Positions 57,470 through 64,000 of a stretch of 64,000 nt of DNA are shown here, one piece after another (the stretch's first letter is position 1; the number at the start of each line of letters is the position of its first letter). The translations under genes and the position numbers were made by a program. The notes below the pieces were generated by a model, which saw nothing but the letters and a program-made list of their open reading frames with translations, ran no database searches and was not told the DNA's origin. The stretch is taken from positions 1 to 64,000 of the forward strand of contig NZ_JAAXOX010000005.1 of NCBI RefSeq assembly GCF_012396125.1, in the 5' to 3' direction. Source of the stretch: Cellulomonas denverensis. GTDB taxonomy: Bacteria > Actinomycetota > Actinomycetes > Actinomycetales > Cellulomonadaceae.

Positions 57470-59164
57470 TCAGGGGCGGGTGGACACCTCGTCACCGTCC
57501 GATGCGGCACCGACCTGGGCCGGCTCGTCCGCCGCCGGGAGCGCGTCGTGCGCCCCGTGCGACTGGGCGGCCACCAGCTCGGCCGGGGTGACCGGCTCGA
57601 CCCGGTCCTCGTAGAACAGCCGGGACAGCCGCTGGCGCAGCCGGTCCTTGCGGTACCCGGGGCGGCGGACGCCACGGGAGTCCTCGGCGGGCTCGATCTC
57701 GATCGGGCGCCGGGGCTCCTGCTGCACGCGCAGCCACCGCTCGTGCGGGTCGAGCGGCTTGTGCACCTCGATGTACTCGCCGGAGGCGAACCGGACGATC
57801 CGGCCGGTCTCGTGGCCGTGCAGCACCAACTCGCGGTCCTTGCGCTGCAGCGCAAGGCAGATCCGCTTGGTGATCCAGAACGCGAACGCCGGTGCGACGA
57901 AGATCAGCACCCGGAAGGTCCAGGTGATGTCGTTGATCGACAGGTGGAAGTGCGTCGCGATCAGGTCGTTGGACCCGGCCAGGATCAGGATGAAGAACGC
58001 GGTCAGCAGCGAGACGCCGAAGGCGGTGCGGAACGGCGCGTTGCGCGGGCGGTCCAGCACGTGGTGCTCGCGGGTGTCGCCGGTGGCCAGCGCCTCGATG
58101 AACGGCCAGAGCGCCAGCGCGGTGAACAGCAGCCCGGGCACCACCACGGCGGGGATCAGGATGTTCAGCGACAGGGTGTACTGCCCGATCACGAACTCGG
58201 TCTGGCCCGGCATCAGGCGCAGGCCGCCCTCCAGGAACAGCATGTACCAGTCCGGTTGGGCACCCGCGGACACGATCGACGGGTCGAAGGGCCCGTAGTT
58301 CCACACCGGGTTGATCGTCATCGTGCCGGCGAGCAGCGCGATCACGGCGAACACCACGAAGAAGAACCCGCCGGCCTTGGCCACGTACACCGGGAACAGC
58401 GGGTAGCCGACCACGTTCTTGTCCGACCGGCCCGACCCCGGGTACTGGGTGTGCTTGTGCAGCACCACGAACAGCAGGTGCAGCCCGATCATCGCCAGGA
58501 TCAGGCCCGGGATCAGCAGGATGTGCAGCGTGAACAGCCGGGGGATCAGGTCGGTGCCCGGGAACTCGCCGCCGAACAGGAAGAACGAGATGTACGAGCC
58601 CAGGATCGGGATCGAGCGGGCCACGCCGTCGGCGATCCGCAGGCCGTTGCCGGACAGCACGTCGTCGGGCAGCGAGTAGCCGGAGAAGCCGGCCAGCAGG
58701 CCCAGGATCATCAGCGTGAAGCCGACCACCCAGTTGATCTCACGCGGCTTGCGGAACGCACCGGTGAAGAACACCCGCATCATGTGCGTGACGATCGACG
58801 CCATGAAGATCAGCGCGGCCCAGTGGTGGATCTGCCGCATCAGCAGACCACCGCGGACCTCGAAGGACAGCCGCAGCGTGGAGGCGAAGGCCTCCGACAT
58901 CTGGACGCCCTGCATTGCCTCCCACGGGCCCTCGTAGTGGACCTCGTTCATGCTCGGGACGAAGAACATCGTCAGGAACGTGCCCGAGATCAGCAGCACC
59001 ACGAAGGAGTACAGCGCGATCTCGCCGAGCAGGAAGGACCAGTGGTCCGGGAAGATCTTGCGGGCGAACTCCTTGACCGCGCCGCCGATGCCGGTGCGCT
59101 GGTCGAGGTAGTCCGCCGCCTTGCCCGCCGTGGTGGACGGCGCGGTCGATGCAGAGGCGCTCAT
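57470..59164 (-). CDS. qcrB: Cytochrome bc1 complex cytochrome b subunit
   Basis: 564 aa from ATG 59164, overlapping the qcrA stop (ATGA). Eight or nine membrane helices with the bis-heme histidines: GGLLMRQIHHWAALIFMASIVTHMMRVFFTG and TLHILLIPGLILAMIGLHLLFVVLHKHTQYPG. Quinone-site marks GYSLPDDVLSGNGLRIADGVARSIP and PDWYMLFLEGGLRLMP (the PEWY-like motif is PDWY, standard in Actinobacteria). The C-terminus is a long hydrophilic tail (KPLDPHERWLRVQQEPRRP). It oxidises menaquinol with QcrA and QcrC in the bcc-aa3 supercomplex. Last gene of ctaE-qcrC-qcrA-qcrB. Confidence 0.97.
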   Translation of the reverse strand: MSASASTAPSTTAGKAADYLDQRTGIGGAVKEFARKIFPDHWSFLLGEIALYSFVVLLISGTFLTMFFVPSMNEVHYEGPWEAMQGVQMSEAFASTLRLSFEVRGGLLMRQIHHWAALIFMASIVTHMMRVFFTGAFRKPREINWVVGFTLMILGLLAGFSGYSLPDDVLSGNGLRIADGVARSIPILGSYISFFLFGGEFPGTDLIPRLFTLHILLIPGLILAMIGLHLLFVVLHKHTQYPGSGRSDKNVVGYPLFPVYVAKAGGFFFVVFAVIALLAGTMTINPVWNYGPFDPSIVSAGAQPDWYMLFLEGGLRLMPGQTEFVIGQYTLSLNILIPAVVVPGLLFTALALWPFIEALATGDTREHHVLDRPRNAPFRTAFGVSLLTAFFILILAGSNDLIATHFHLSINDITWTFRVLIFVAPAFAFWITKRICLALQRKDRELVLHGHETGRIVRFASGEYIEVHKPLDPHERWLRVQQEPRRPIEIEPAEDSRGVRRPGYRKDRLRQRLSRLFYEDRVEPVTPAELVAAQSHGAHDALPAADEPAQVGAASDGDEVSTRP

Positions 59165-60174
59165 GTCAGCCGCTCCCAGAAGCTCGGGCCGATCGGTTCG
59201 TTGAAGCCGTCCTGCGCGACGAGGTAGCCCTCGTCGTCGACGGTGATCGGCAGCTGCGGCAGCGGTCGCTTGGCGGGCCCGAAGACCACCTTGGCGCTGT
59301 CGGCCGCGTCGAAGGTCGACTGGTGGCACGGGCAGAGGATGTGGTGCGTCTGCTGCTCGTACAGGGCGACCGGGCAGCCGACGTGGGTGCAGATCTTGGA
59401 GAACGCGACGATGCCGTCGTAGCTCCAGCCGTCACCCTGCTCCGAGCGGATGTCCCGGGGGTCCATCCGGATCATCAGCACGACGGCCTTGGCCTTCTCG
59501 TTCAGCGGGTCCTCGGTCTCCTCGATGCCCTCGGGCATGACGTGGAAGACCGAGCCGATGGTGACGTCGGCGGCCTTGATCGCCCGGCCGGTGGGGTCGA
59601 GCACCAGCCGGGTTCCGCGCTTCCACATCGTGTGCTTGGAGCGCGAGACGTCCCAGTCGCCACCGATGTTTCCCACCAGCGGCACGGCGATGGCCAGCGG
59701 GAACAGCGCGAGCGAGGACACCATGGCGCCCTTGAGCACGCCGCGGCGGCCGATCGCCGAGTCCTTGATGCCCTCGTTCAGCTTGGCGACGGCCACCTCG
59801 CGGGTGGCGTCGTCGGAGCGGATCGGGTGCCGGTCCTCGGCGACCTCGCGGTCGTTCATCAGCGACTTGGCCCAGTGCACGGCGGCCAGGCCGATGCCGG
59901 CCAGCGCGACGAACAGCGCCAGGCCGAGCAGCAGGTTGGACAGCCGGATGCCGGCGACCGTGCCGTCCGGCGGGACCAGCGCGTAGGCGACCAGGAAGCC
60001 GATGGTGCCCAGGATCGACAGCGTGAACAGGACGACGACCTGGCGCTCGGCCCGCTTGTTGGCCTTCGGGTCGGTGTCACCGAGGCGCTCGTGGTGCTCG
60101 TGCAGCCCCGGGTCCTCGAACCGGTCGGGGACCTGGTCGCCCGCGGGCGTCAGATCCGTGTGGTGGGTGCTCAC
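59161..60174 (-). CDS. qcrA: Cytochrome bc1 complex Rieske iron-sulfur subunit
   Basis: 337 aa from GTG 60174, whose GTGA overlaps the qcrC stop. Three membrane helices typical of actinobacterial QcrA (VVVLFTLSILGTIGFLVAYALV; LLLGLALFVALAGIGLAAVHW; MVSSLALFPLAIAVPLVG), the last preceded by GRRGVLKG, a twin-arginine motif. The 2Fe-2S cluster ligands are CTHVGC and CPCHQSTFD. The SKHTMWKRGTRLVLDPTGRAIKAADV segment is also family-typical. It carries electrons from menaquinol to QcrC. Confidence 0.97.
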   Translation of the reverse strand: MSTHHTDLTPAGDQVPDRFEDPGLHEHHERLGDTDPKANKRAERQVVVLFTLSILGTIGFLVAYALVPPDGTVAGIRLSNLLLGLALFVALAGIGLAAVHWAKSLMNDREVAEDRHPIRSDDATREVAVAKLNEGIKDSAIGRRGVLKGAMVSSLALFPLAIAVPLVGNIGGDWDVSRSKHTMWKRGTRLVLDPTGRAIKAADVTIGSVFHVMPEGIEETEDPLNEKAKAVVLMIRMDPRDIRSEQGDGWSYDGIVAFSKICTHVGCPVALYEQQTHHILCPCHQSTFDAADSAKVVFGPAKRPLPQLPITVDDEGYLVAQDGFNEPIGPSFWERLT

Positions 60175-60956
60175 GACGACTTCGCTCCGATCCAGACTGC
60201 GGCGGCGATCAGCAGGCCCATCCCGGCGACCCAGGCCCACAGGCCCTCGGACACCGGGCCGAGCGAGCCGAGGCTCAGGCCACCGGCCGAGCCCTCGCGC
60301 TGCTGCTCGAGGTAGGCGATCACGTCGCGCTTCTCGTCCGGGGTGATGTTGGCGTCGTTGAACACCGGCATCGACTGCGGGCCGGTCAGCATGGCCTCGT
60401 AGATGTGCTCCGGGGAGGTCTCCATCAGCGACGGGGCGTACTTGCCCTGGGACAGCGCACCGCCGGCGCCGACCGCGTTGTGGCACATCGCGCAGTTGGT
60501 GCGGAAGATCGCGCCACCGTTGGCGGCATCACCCTTGGTGTAGTCGACCTGGTCGGGCGTGGGGATCGCCGGGCCGGCACCCAGGGACGCGACGTAGGCC
60601 GCGAGCTGCGAGATCTGCTCGGCGTCGAACTGCGGCGGGGCGGACGGGATCTGCGCGCCGTTCATCTTGGCGGGCATCCGGCCGGTGCCGACCTGGAAGT
60701 CGACCGCCGCGGCGCCGACCCCGATCAGCGACGGACCGCTGGCGGTGCCGTCGGCGGAGGCGCCGTGGCAGGTGGCGCAGTTGGCCTGGAACAGCTTCTC
60801 CCCGGCGTCGATGTCGCTCTGGCTGGTCGTCGCGGACGCCGCATCGGCGCTGGACGGGACAGCGATCGCGTACACCGCACCGGTGAGCAGCAGCGCCAGC
60901 AGGAGCAGCACGACCGGCGCGATGCGGTGGTGCCTGCGGGCGGCGAGTGCCTTCAC
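60171..60956 (-). CDS. qcrC: Cytochrome bc1 complex diheme cytochrome c subunit
   Basis: 261 aa from GTG 60956. An N-terminal anchor (VVLLLLALLLTGAVYAIA) is followed by two cytochrome c domains, each with a CxxCH site: FQANCATCHGAS and FRTNCAMCHNAVG. Axial Met candidates lie in GRMPAKM and PQSMPVFND. A C-terminal membrane helix (LWAWVAGMGLLIAAAVWIG) closes the chain. The diheme arrangement replaces a soluble cytochrome c and hands electrons straight to CtaC. Coupled to qcrA by a GTGA overlap; follows ctaE by 53 nt. Confidence 0.97.
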   Translation of the reverse strand: MKALAARRHHRIAPVVLLLLALLLTGAVYAIAVPSSADAASATTSQSDIDAGEKLFQANCATCHGASADGTASGPSLIGVGAAAVDFQVGTGRMPAKMNGAQIPSAPPQFDAEQISQLAAYVASLGAGPAIPTPDQVDYTKGDAANGGAIFRTNCAMCHNAVGAGGALSQGKYAPSLMETSPEHIYEAMLTGPQSMPVFNDANITPDEKRDVIAYLEQQREGSAGGLSLGSLGPVSEGLWAWVAGMGLLIAAAVWIGAKSS

Positions 60957-61009
60957 GGTTGGTCCTTGGATCTCGGTAGGGCGGGGGGCTCAGGGGTAGT
61001 CGGCGCTGA

Positions 61010-61648
61010 CTACTGGATGAGGTAGATGGTCGCGAACAGGGCGACCCAGACGATGTCGACGAAGTGCCAGTAGTACGACACGACGATCGCGGTGGTCGCC
61101 TCGTGGTGACCGAAGCGCTTGGCCGAGAACGAGCGGCCGAGCAGGAACAGGAAGGCGATCAGGCCACCGATCACGTGCAGGCCGTGGAAGCCGGTGGTCA
61201 GGAAGAACACCGAGCCGTACGGGCTGGAGGAGATGGTCAGGCCCTCGTGCACCAGCTCGGCGTACTCGAAGATCTGACCGCCGATGAACACCGATCCCAT
61301 GATGTAGGTCAGTGTCATCCACTCGTTCATGCCCCAGCCCTTGAGGTTCCACAGGCTGCCGGAGCGGCGGGGCTGGAAGCGCTCGGCGGCCCAGACACCC
61401 ATCTGGCAGGTGACCGAGCTGAGCAGCAGCACCGTCGTGTTCGCCACGGCGAACGGGATGTTGAGCAGGGGGGTCTGCGCCTCCCACTCCTCGGGGACCG
61501 TGGAGCGGAGCGTGAAGTACATCGCGAACAGGCCGGCGAAGAACATCAGCTCCGACGCCAGCCACACGATGGTCCCCACCGACACGGGGTTGGGTCGGTT
61601 GACGCTCACATGGGGAGCGGACTGAGGCGCGGCCGTTGCGGTTGTCAC
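61010..61648 (-). CDS. ctaE: Cytochrome c oxidase subunit III
   Basis: 212 aa from GTG 61648, chosen because CATACT lies 7 nt upstream and relatives start near here; an upstream ATG (61687) would add 13 residues. Five membrane helices: [25 protein letters not shown] (with the conserved Glu-bearing helix), [76 protein letters not shown] and [25 protein letters not shown]. The heme-copper oxidase III fold, located beside qcrCAB as in mycobacteria (compare the Rv2193-Rv2196 order). Confidence 0.96.
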   Translation of the reverse strand: MTTATAAPQSAPHVSVNRPNPVSVGTIVWLASELMFFAGLFAMYFTLRSTVPEEWEAQTPLLNIPFAVANTTVLLLSSVTCQMGVWAAERFQPRRSGSLWNLKGWGMNEWMTLTYIMGSVFIGGQIFEYAELVHEGLTISSSPYGSVFFLTTGFHGLHVIGGLIAFLFLLGRSFSAKRFGHHEATTAIVVSYYWHFVDIVWVALFATIYLIQ

Positions 61649-61864
61649 GGGGGCCAGTATGCCGAAAATCGTCGGCGGATGGGCCACAAGTCCCAGGCGG
61701 AGGCGGAGTTTTCTGTCACATCGTCAGTTCCTGCGGCGTGTCGCGGGGCTGATCGGAGCGTCGCGCCGGGTGTCCGGGGCGCCGCCCGGGGTCCCGGGAC
61801 CCTCGACGTGCCAAGATGCGTGGTGCGCATCTCCTTCGCCGTGTTTTCTGAGTGAGGATCCATC

Positions 61865-62290
61865 ATGGCTGCTTCGCACCCGACCGACGCCGCGACCACC
61901 GCTGGTCCGCGGATCCTGCTGTACAGCGACGACCTGGACACCCGTGCCCAGGTGCGGCTCGGGGTCGGCAAGCGGCTGGGGCGCGGTGCGCCGGACATCC
62001 GATGGACCGAGACCGCCACCCCGGCGGCCGCGCTGACCGAGGCCGAGGCCGGCGGCTACGACCTGTTCATCTTCGACGGGGAGGCCGCCAAGGTCGGTGG
62101 CATGTCCCTGGCCCGCCAGGTCAAGGACGAGATCTACGGCTGCCCGCCGGTGCTGGTGCTGACCGGTCGGCCGCAGGACGCCTGGCTGGCCGCCTGGTCG
62201 GATGCCGACGCCGTGGTCTCCCAGCCGCTCGACCCGATCGAGCTGCAGAGCACCGTCGCCGGGCTGCTGGCCCGCACCCCGGCACGATGA
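61865..62290 (+). CDS. Receiver-like (pseudo-response-regulator) protein
   Basis: 141 aa from ATG 61865. A single CheY-like domain and no output domain: the acidic pair in [10 protein letters not shown], the phosphoacceptor-like Asp in [15 protein letters not shown], Thr in [12 protein letters not shown] and the Lys-Pro switch position reading VVSQPLDP, where the catalytic Lys is Gln. It may bind partners rather than be a classical phospho-switch. Its TGA overlaps the trpD ATG, and this pairing is seen in other Actinobacteria. Function unknown. Confidence 0.85.
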   Translation: MAASHPTDAATTAGPRILLYSDDLDTRAQVRLGVGKRLGRGAPDIRWTETATPAAALTEAEAGGYDLFIFDGEAAKVGGMSLARQVKDEIYGCPPVLVLTGRPQDAWLAAWSDADAVVSQPLDPIELQSTVAGLLARTPAR

Positions 62291-63321
62291 ACTGGTCCGA
62301 CCTCCTCACCACCCTGATCGGTGGCGGCGACCTCAGCGCGGAGCAGACCGCCTGGGCGATGGACCAGATCATGTCCGGCGAGGCCTCGCCGGTCCGGGTG
62401 GCCGGCTTCCTGGTCGCGCTGCGGGCCAAGGGGGAGACGGTCGAGGAGCTGACCGCGCTGGCGGACACCATGCTGGCGCACGCGGTGCGGTTCACCGTGC
62501 CCGGCCGGTCGGTGGACATCGTCGGCACCGGCGGCGACCGGGCGCACACGGTGAACGTGTCCACGATGGCCTCGCTGGTGATCGCCGGCACCGGGGTCCG
62601 GGTGGTCAAGCACGGCAACCGGGCGGCGTCCTCGTCCTCCGGGTCGGCCGATGTCCTGGAGGCGCTCGGACTGCGGCTGGACCACACCCCGGAGCGGGTG
62701 GCCGCGATCGTGGAGCAGGCCGGGATCACGTTCTGCTTCGCCGGGACCTTCCACTCCTCGATGCGGCATGCCGGGGTGGCCCGGCGCGAACTGGGGGTGG
62801 CGACCGCATTCAACTTCCTCGGGCCGCTGACCAACCCGGCGCAGCCCGCGGCGGCGGCGATCGGCTGCGCGGACCCGCGGATGGCCGGCCTGATGGCCGG
62901 GGTGCTGGCGAGCCGGGGCACCGACGCGCTGGTGTTCCGCAACGACGACGGGCTGGACGAGCTGTCGCCGACCTCGACCGCGCGGATCTGGCTGGTGGCC
63001 GGGGGAGCGGTGACCGAGCACGCGCTGGACCCGGTCGCCGAACTCGGCCTGACCCCGGTCACGATCGCCGACCTGCGCGGTGCCGATGCCGAGTTCAACG
63101 CCGGGGTGGCCCGCCGGATCCTGGCCGGCGACCCGCACCCGGCGCGGGAGACCGTGCTGCTGAACGCGGCGGCGGCACTGGCCGCGGAGGGGTCGCTGCC
63201 CGGCACCGGCACCGGCACGCTGACCGACCGGCTGCGGGCAGGCCTCGGTCACGCCCGGCAGTCGGTGGACTCCGGGGCCGCCCACGAGGTGCTGGAGCGC
63301 TGGCGGGCGGCCTCGGCCTGA
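62287..63321 (+). CDS. trpD: Anthranilate phosphoribosyltransferase
   Basis: 344 aa from ATG 62287 (ATGA overlap). It transfers phosphoribose from PRPP to anthranilate in tryptophan synthesis. PRPP and Mg sites: [62 protein letters not shown] and [17 protein letters not shown]. The N-terminal helical domain holds [19 protein letters not shown]. No other trp genes are in the window; its position beside the bc1-aa3 genes is conserved in Actinobacteria. Confidence 0.97.
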   Translation: MNWSDLLTTLIGGGDLSAEQTAWAMDQIMSGEASPVRVAGFLVALRAKGETVEELTALADTMLAHAVRFTVPGRSVDIVGTGGDRAHTVNVSTMASLVIAGTGVRVVKHGNRAASSSSGSADVLEALGLRLDHTPERVAAIVEQAGITFCFAGTFHSSMRHAGVARRELGVATAFNFLGPLTNPAQPAAAAIGCADPRMAGLMAGVLASRGTDALVFRNDDGLDELSPTSTARIWLVAGGAVTEHALDPVAELGLTPVTIADLRGADAEFNAGVARRILAGDPHPARETVLLNAAAALAAEGSLPGTGTGTLTDRLRAGLGHARQSVDSGAAHEVLERWRAASA

Positions 63322-63333
63322 GTCCGGCGGGGG

Positions 63334-63615
63334 TCAGTCCTCGATGCCGAGGGCGAAGGCCGACTCCAGGTCGTGCTGGGAGTAGGTCCGGAAGGCGATG
63401 TACGTCTGGGTTCGGCGCACGCCCTCGACCTTGCTGAGCCGGTCGGCGATCACGTCGGCCAGCTCCTCGTGCTCGCGGACCCGGACCATGGCGATCAGGT
63501 CGACCCCGCCGGTGACCGAGTAGACCTCGCTCACCCCCGGCTGGTCGGCGATGGTCTGGGCCACCTCGGGGATGCGGGACGGGTCGGTGTCAATCAGCAC
63601 GATGGCGGTGAGCAT
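63334..63615 (-). CDS. Stand-alone Lrp/AsnC ligand-binding (RAM) domain protein
   Basis: 93 aa from ATG 63615; CATGAT lies 6 nt upstream on this strand. A single RAM domain without HTH: MLTAIVLIDTDPSRIPEVAQTIADQPGVSEVYSVTGGVDLIAMVRVREHEELADVIADRLSKVEGVRRTQTYIAF. This is the ligand and oligomerisation half of Lrp. Stand-alone forms assemble into rings, and some bind amino acids or modulate partner Lrp proteins. Placed between trpD and the exonuclease gene as in other Actinobacteria, it may sense an amino acid; the ligand is unknown. Confidence 0.9.
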   Translation of the reverse strand: MLTAIVLIDTDPSRIPEVAQTIADQPGVSEVYSVTGGVDLIAMVRVREHEELADVIADRLSKVEGVRRTQTYIAFRTYSQHDLESAFALGIED

Positions 63616-63622
63616 GGCGCCA

Positions 63623-64000
63623 TCATGCCGCGCCGGACAGGCCGCTGCCGGGGACCGCGGCGTTCCGGGTGTCGGCGATAGGTTCGGGGCGGGCCGGGAT
63701 CGGGGCGAGTGCGGCGATCGCGGCCACCGGGTCGGCCCAGGCGGCGGCCGACCGCACCGGCGCGGACCACGGCTCGGACAACGACACCAGCCGCACCCCG
63801 GGTGAACCCAGCCAGCCGAGGATGATCTCCGCCTCCTCCGGGTGCCCGGCCGGTGCCGGGGCGATCGGGGCGGGCACGTGTTCGGCGGTGGCGCGCAGCG
63901 ATTCGATCGCCGGCGTGGGGTCGGTGCGGGGCGGCACCATCGCGGTGGCGGCCAACCGGCCGTGCCGGACCAGCACCAGCTCCCAGCCACCGTCGTCGGT
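63623..64000 (-). CDS. C-terminal part of a probable DEDD exonuclease-domain (UvrC-like) protein, 5' end beyond window
   Basis: The frame runs in from the right edge and ends at 63623. The visible 125 or so residues begin TDDGGWELVLVRHGRLAATAMVPP and continue with TPAIESLRATAEHVPAP, ILGWLGSPGVRLVSLSEPWSAPV and a short tail. They match the C-terminal region of actinobacterial proteins that fuse a DEDD exonuclease to a GIY-YIG/UvrC-like domain, which sit next to trpD and the RAM-domain gene (Rv2191-like position). The catalytic domains lie outside the window, so the identification rests on this tail and on gene order. Confidence 0.55.
   Translation of the reverse strand, partial: TDDGGWELVLVRHGRLAATAMVPPRTDPTPAIESLRATAEHVPAPIAPAPAGHPEEAEIILGWLGSPGVRLVSLSEPWSAPVRSAAAWADPVAAIAALAPIPARPEPIADTRNAAVPGSGLSGAA

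Noticed and set aside
56067..57614. A 515-codon plus-strand frame opposite sodA
   Set aside because: Antisense shadow of sodA and the NUDIX-like gene; Val/Gly/Arg-rich without domains.

Overview
The window is about 64 kb of very GC-rich, gene-dense DNA. It looks like an actinobacterial chromosome, probably order Micrococcales and perhaps near Cellulomonadaceae or Promicromonosporaceae. That placement rests on the QcrCAB and CtaCDEF respiratory genes in mycobacterial-like order beside trpD, on actinobacterial families (DUF4191, DUF3043, DUF222/HNH, MocR with YczE), on many GTG starts and on many apparent leaderless genes. No rRNA, tRNA, CRISPR array, phage or insertion sequence was recognised.

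Layout, 1-12.4 kb: a DUF222/HNH endonuclease cut by the left edge; an octamer repeat tract; a GNAT-like acyltransferase; a cysteine- and methionine-rich leader ORF followed by the methionine ABC importer metNIQ; a LicT/BglG-type antiterminator with no PTS genes beside it; a TetR regulator with an SDR oxidoreductase; a secreted lectin-repeat NlpC/P60 protein; and four small hypothetical membrane, secreted or soluble proteins. 12.6-22.5 kb is a catabolic island with distinct codon choice: a double-length Lrp/AsnC regulator, a proline-iminopeptidase-like hydrolase, an M24 enzyme, two oligopeptide permeases, a binding protein, an M19 dipeptidase and a divergent fused double ATPase. Together these would import and cleave short peptides or amidated compounds.

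22.5-44.5 kb is mostly housekeeping: glnA, RDD, a CDF transporter, DUF4191, flavodoxin, a MarR-MMPL pair, a Gfo/Idh/MocA oxidoreductase, a TIGR01777 epimerase, sucB and lpdA of the 2-oxoacid dehydrogenases, leucyl aminopeptidase, pyrD, a MocR/YczE divergent pair, an aldo/keto reductase, DUF3043 and an M20 dipeptidase. An orphan HsdR-N-type nuclease follows at 44.7 kb.

45.8-64 kb holds a DJ-1 family protein, nadA, a degenerate glycerate kinase homologue, the Fe-S carrier erpA, and a cysteine-desulfurase homologue with no lysine at all. Then come ctaC-ctaD-ctaF, a patatin, a superoxide dismutase, qcrB-qcrA-qcrC-ctaE, a pseudo-receiver protein with trpD, a stand-alone Lrp-type ligand domain, and the end of a DEDD exonuclease. 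The bc1-aa3 respiratory supercomplex genes are therefore nearly all here. The most unusual items are the Cys/Met leader peptide, the catalytically altered enzymes flanking erpA, the metal-ligand-depleted M24 enzyme, a displaced copy of the ctaF 3' end, and a recurring TANNNT box 6-8 nt before start codons.
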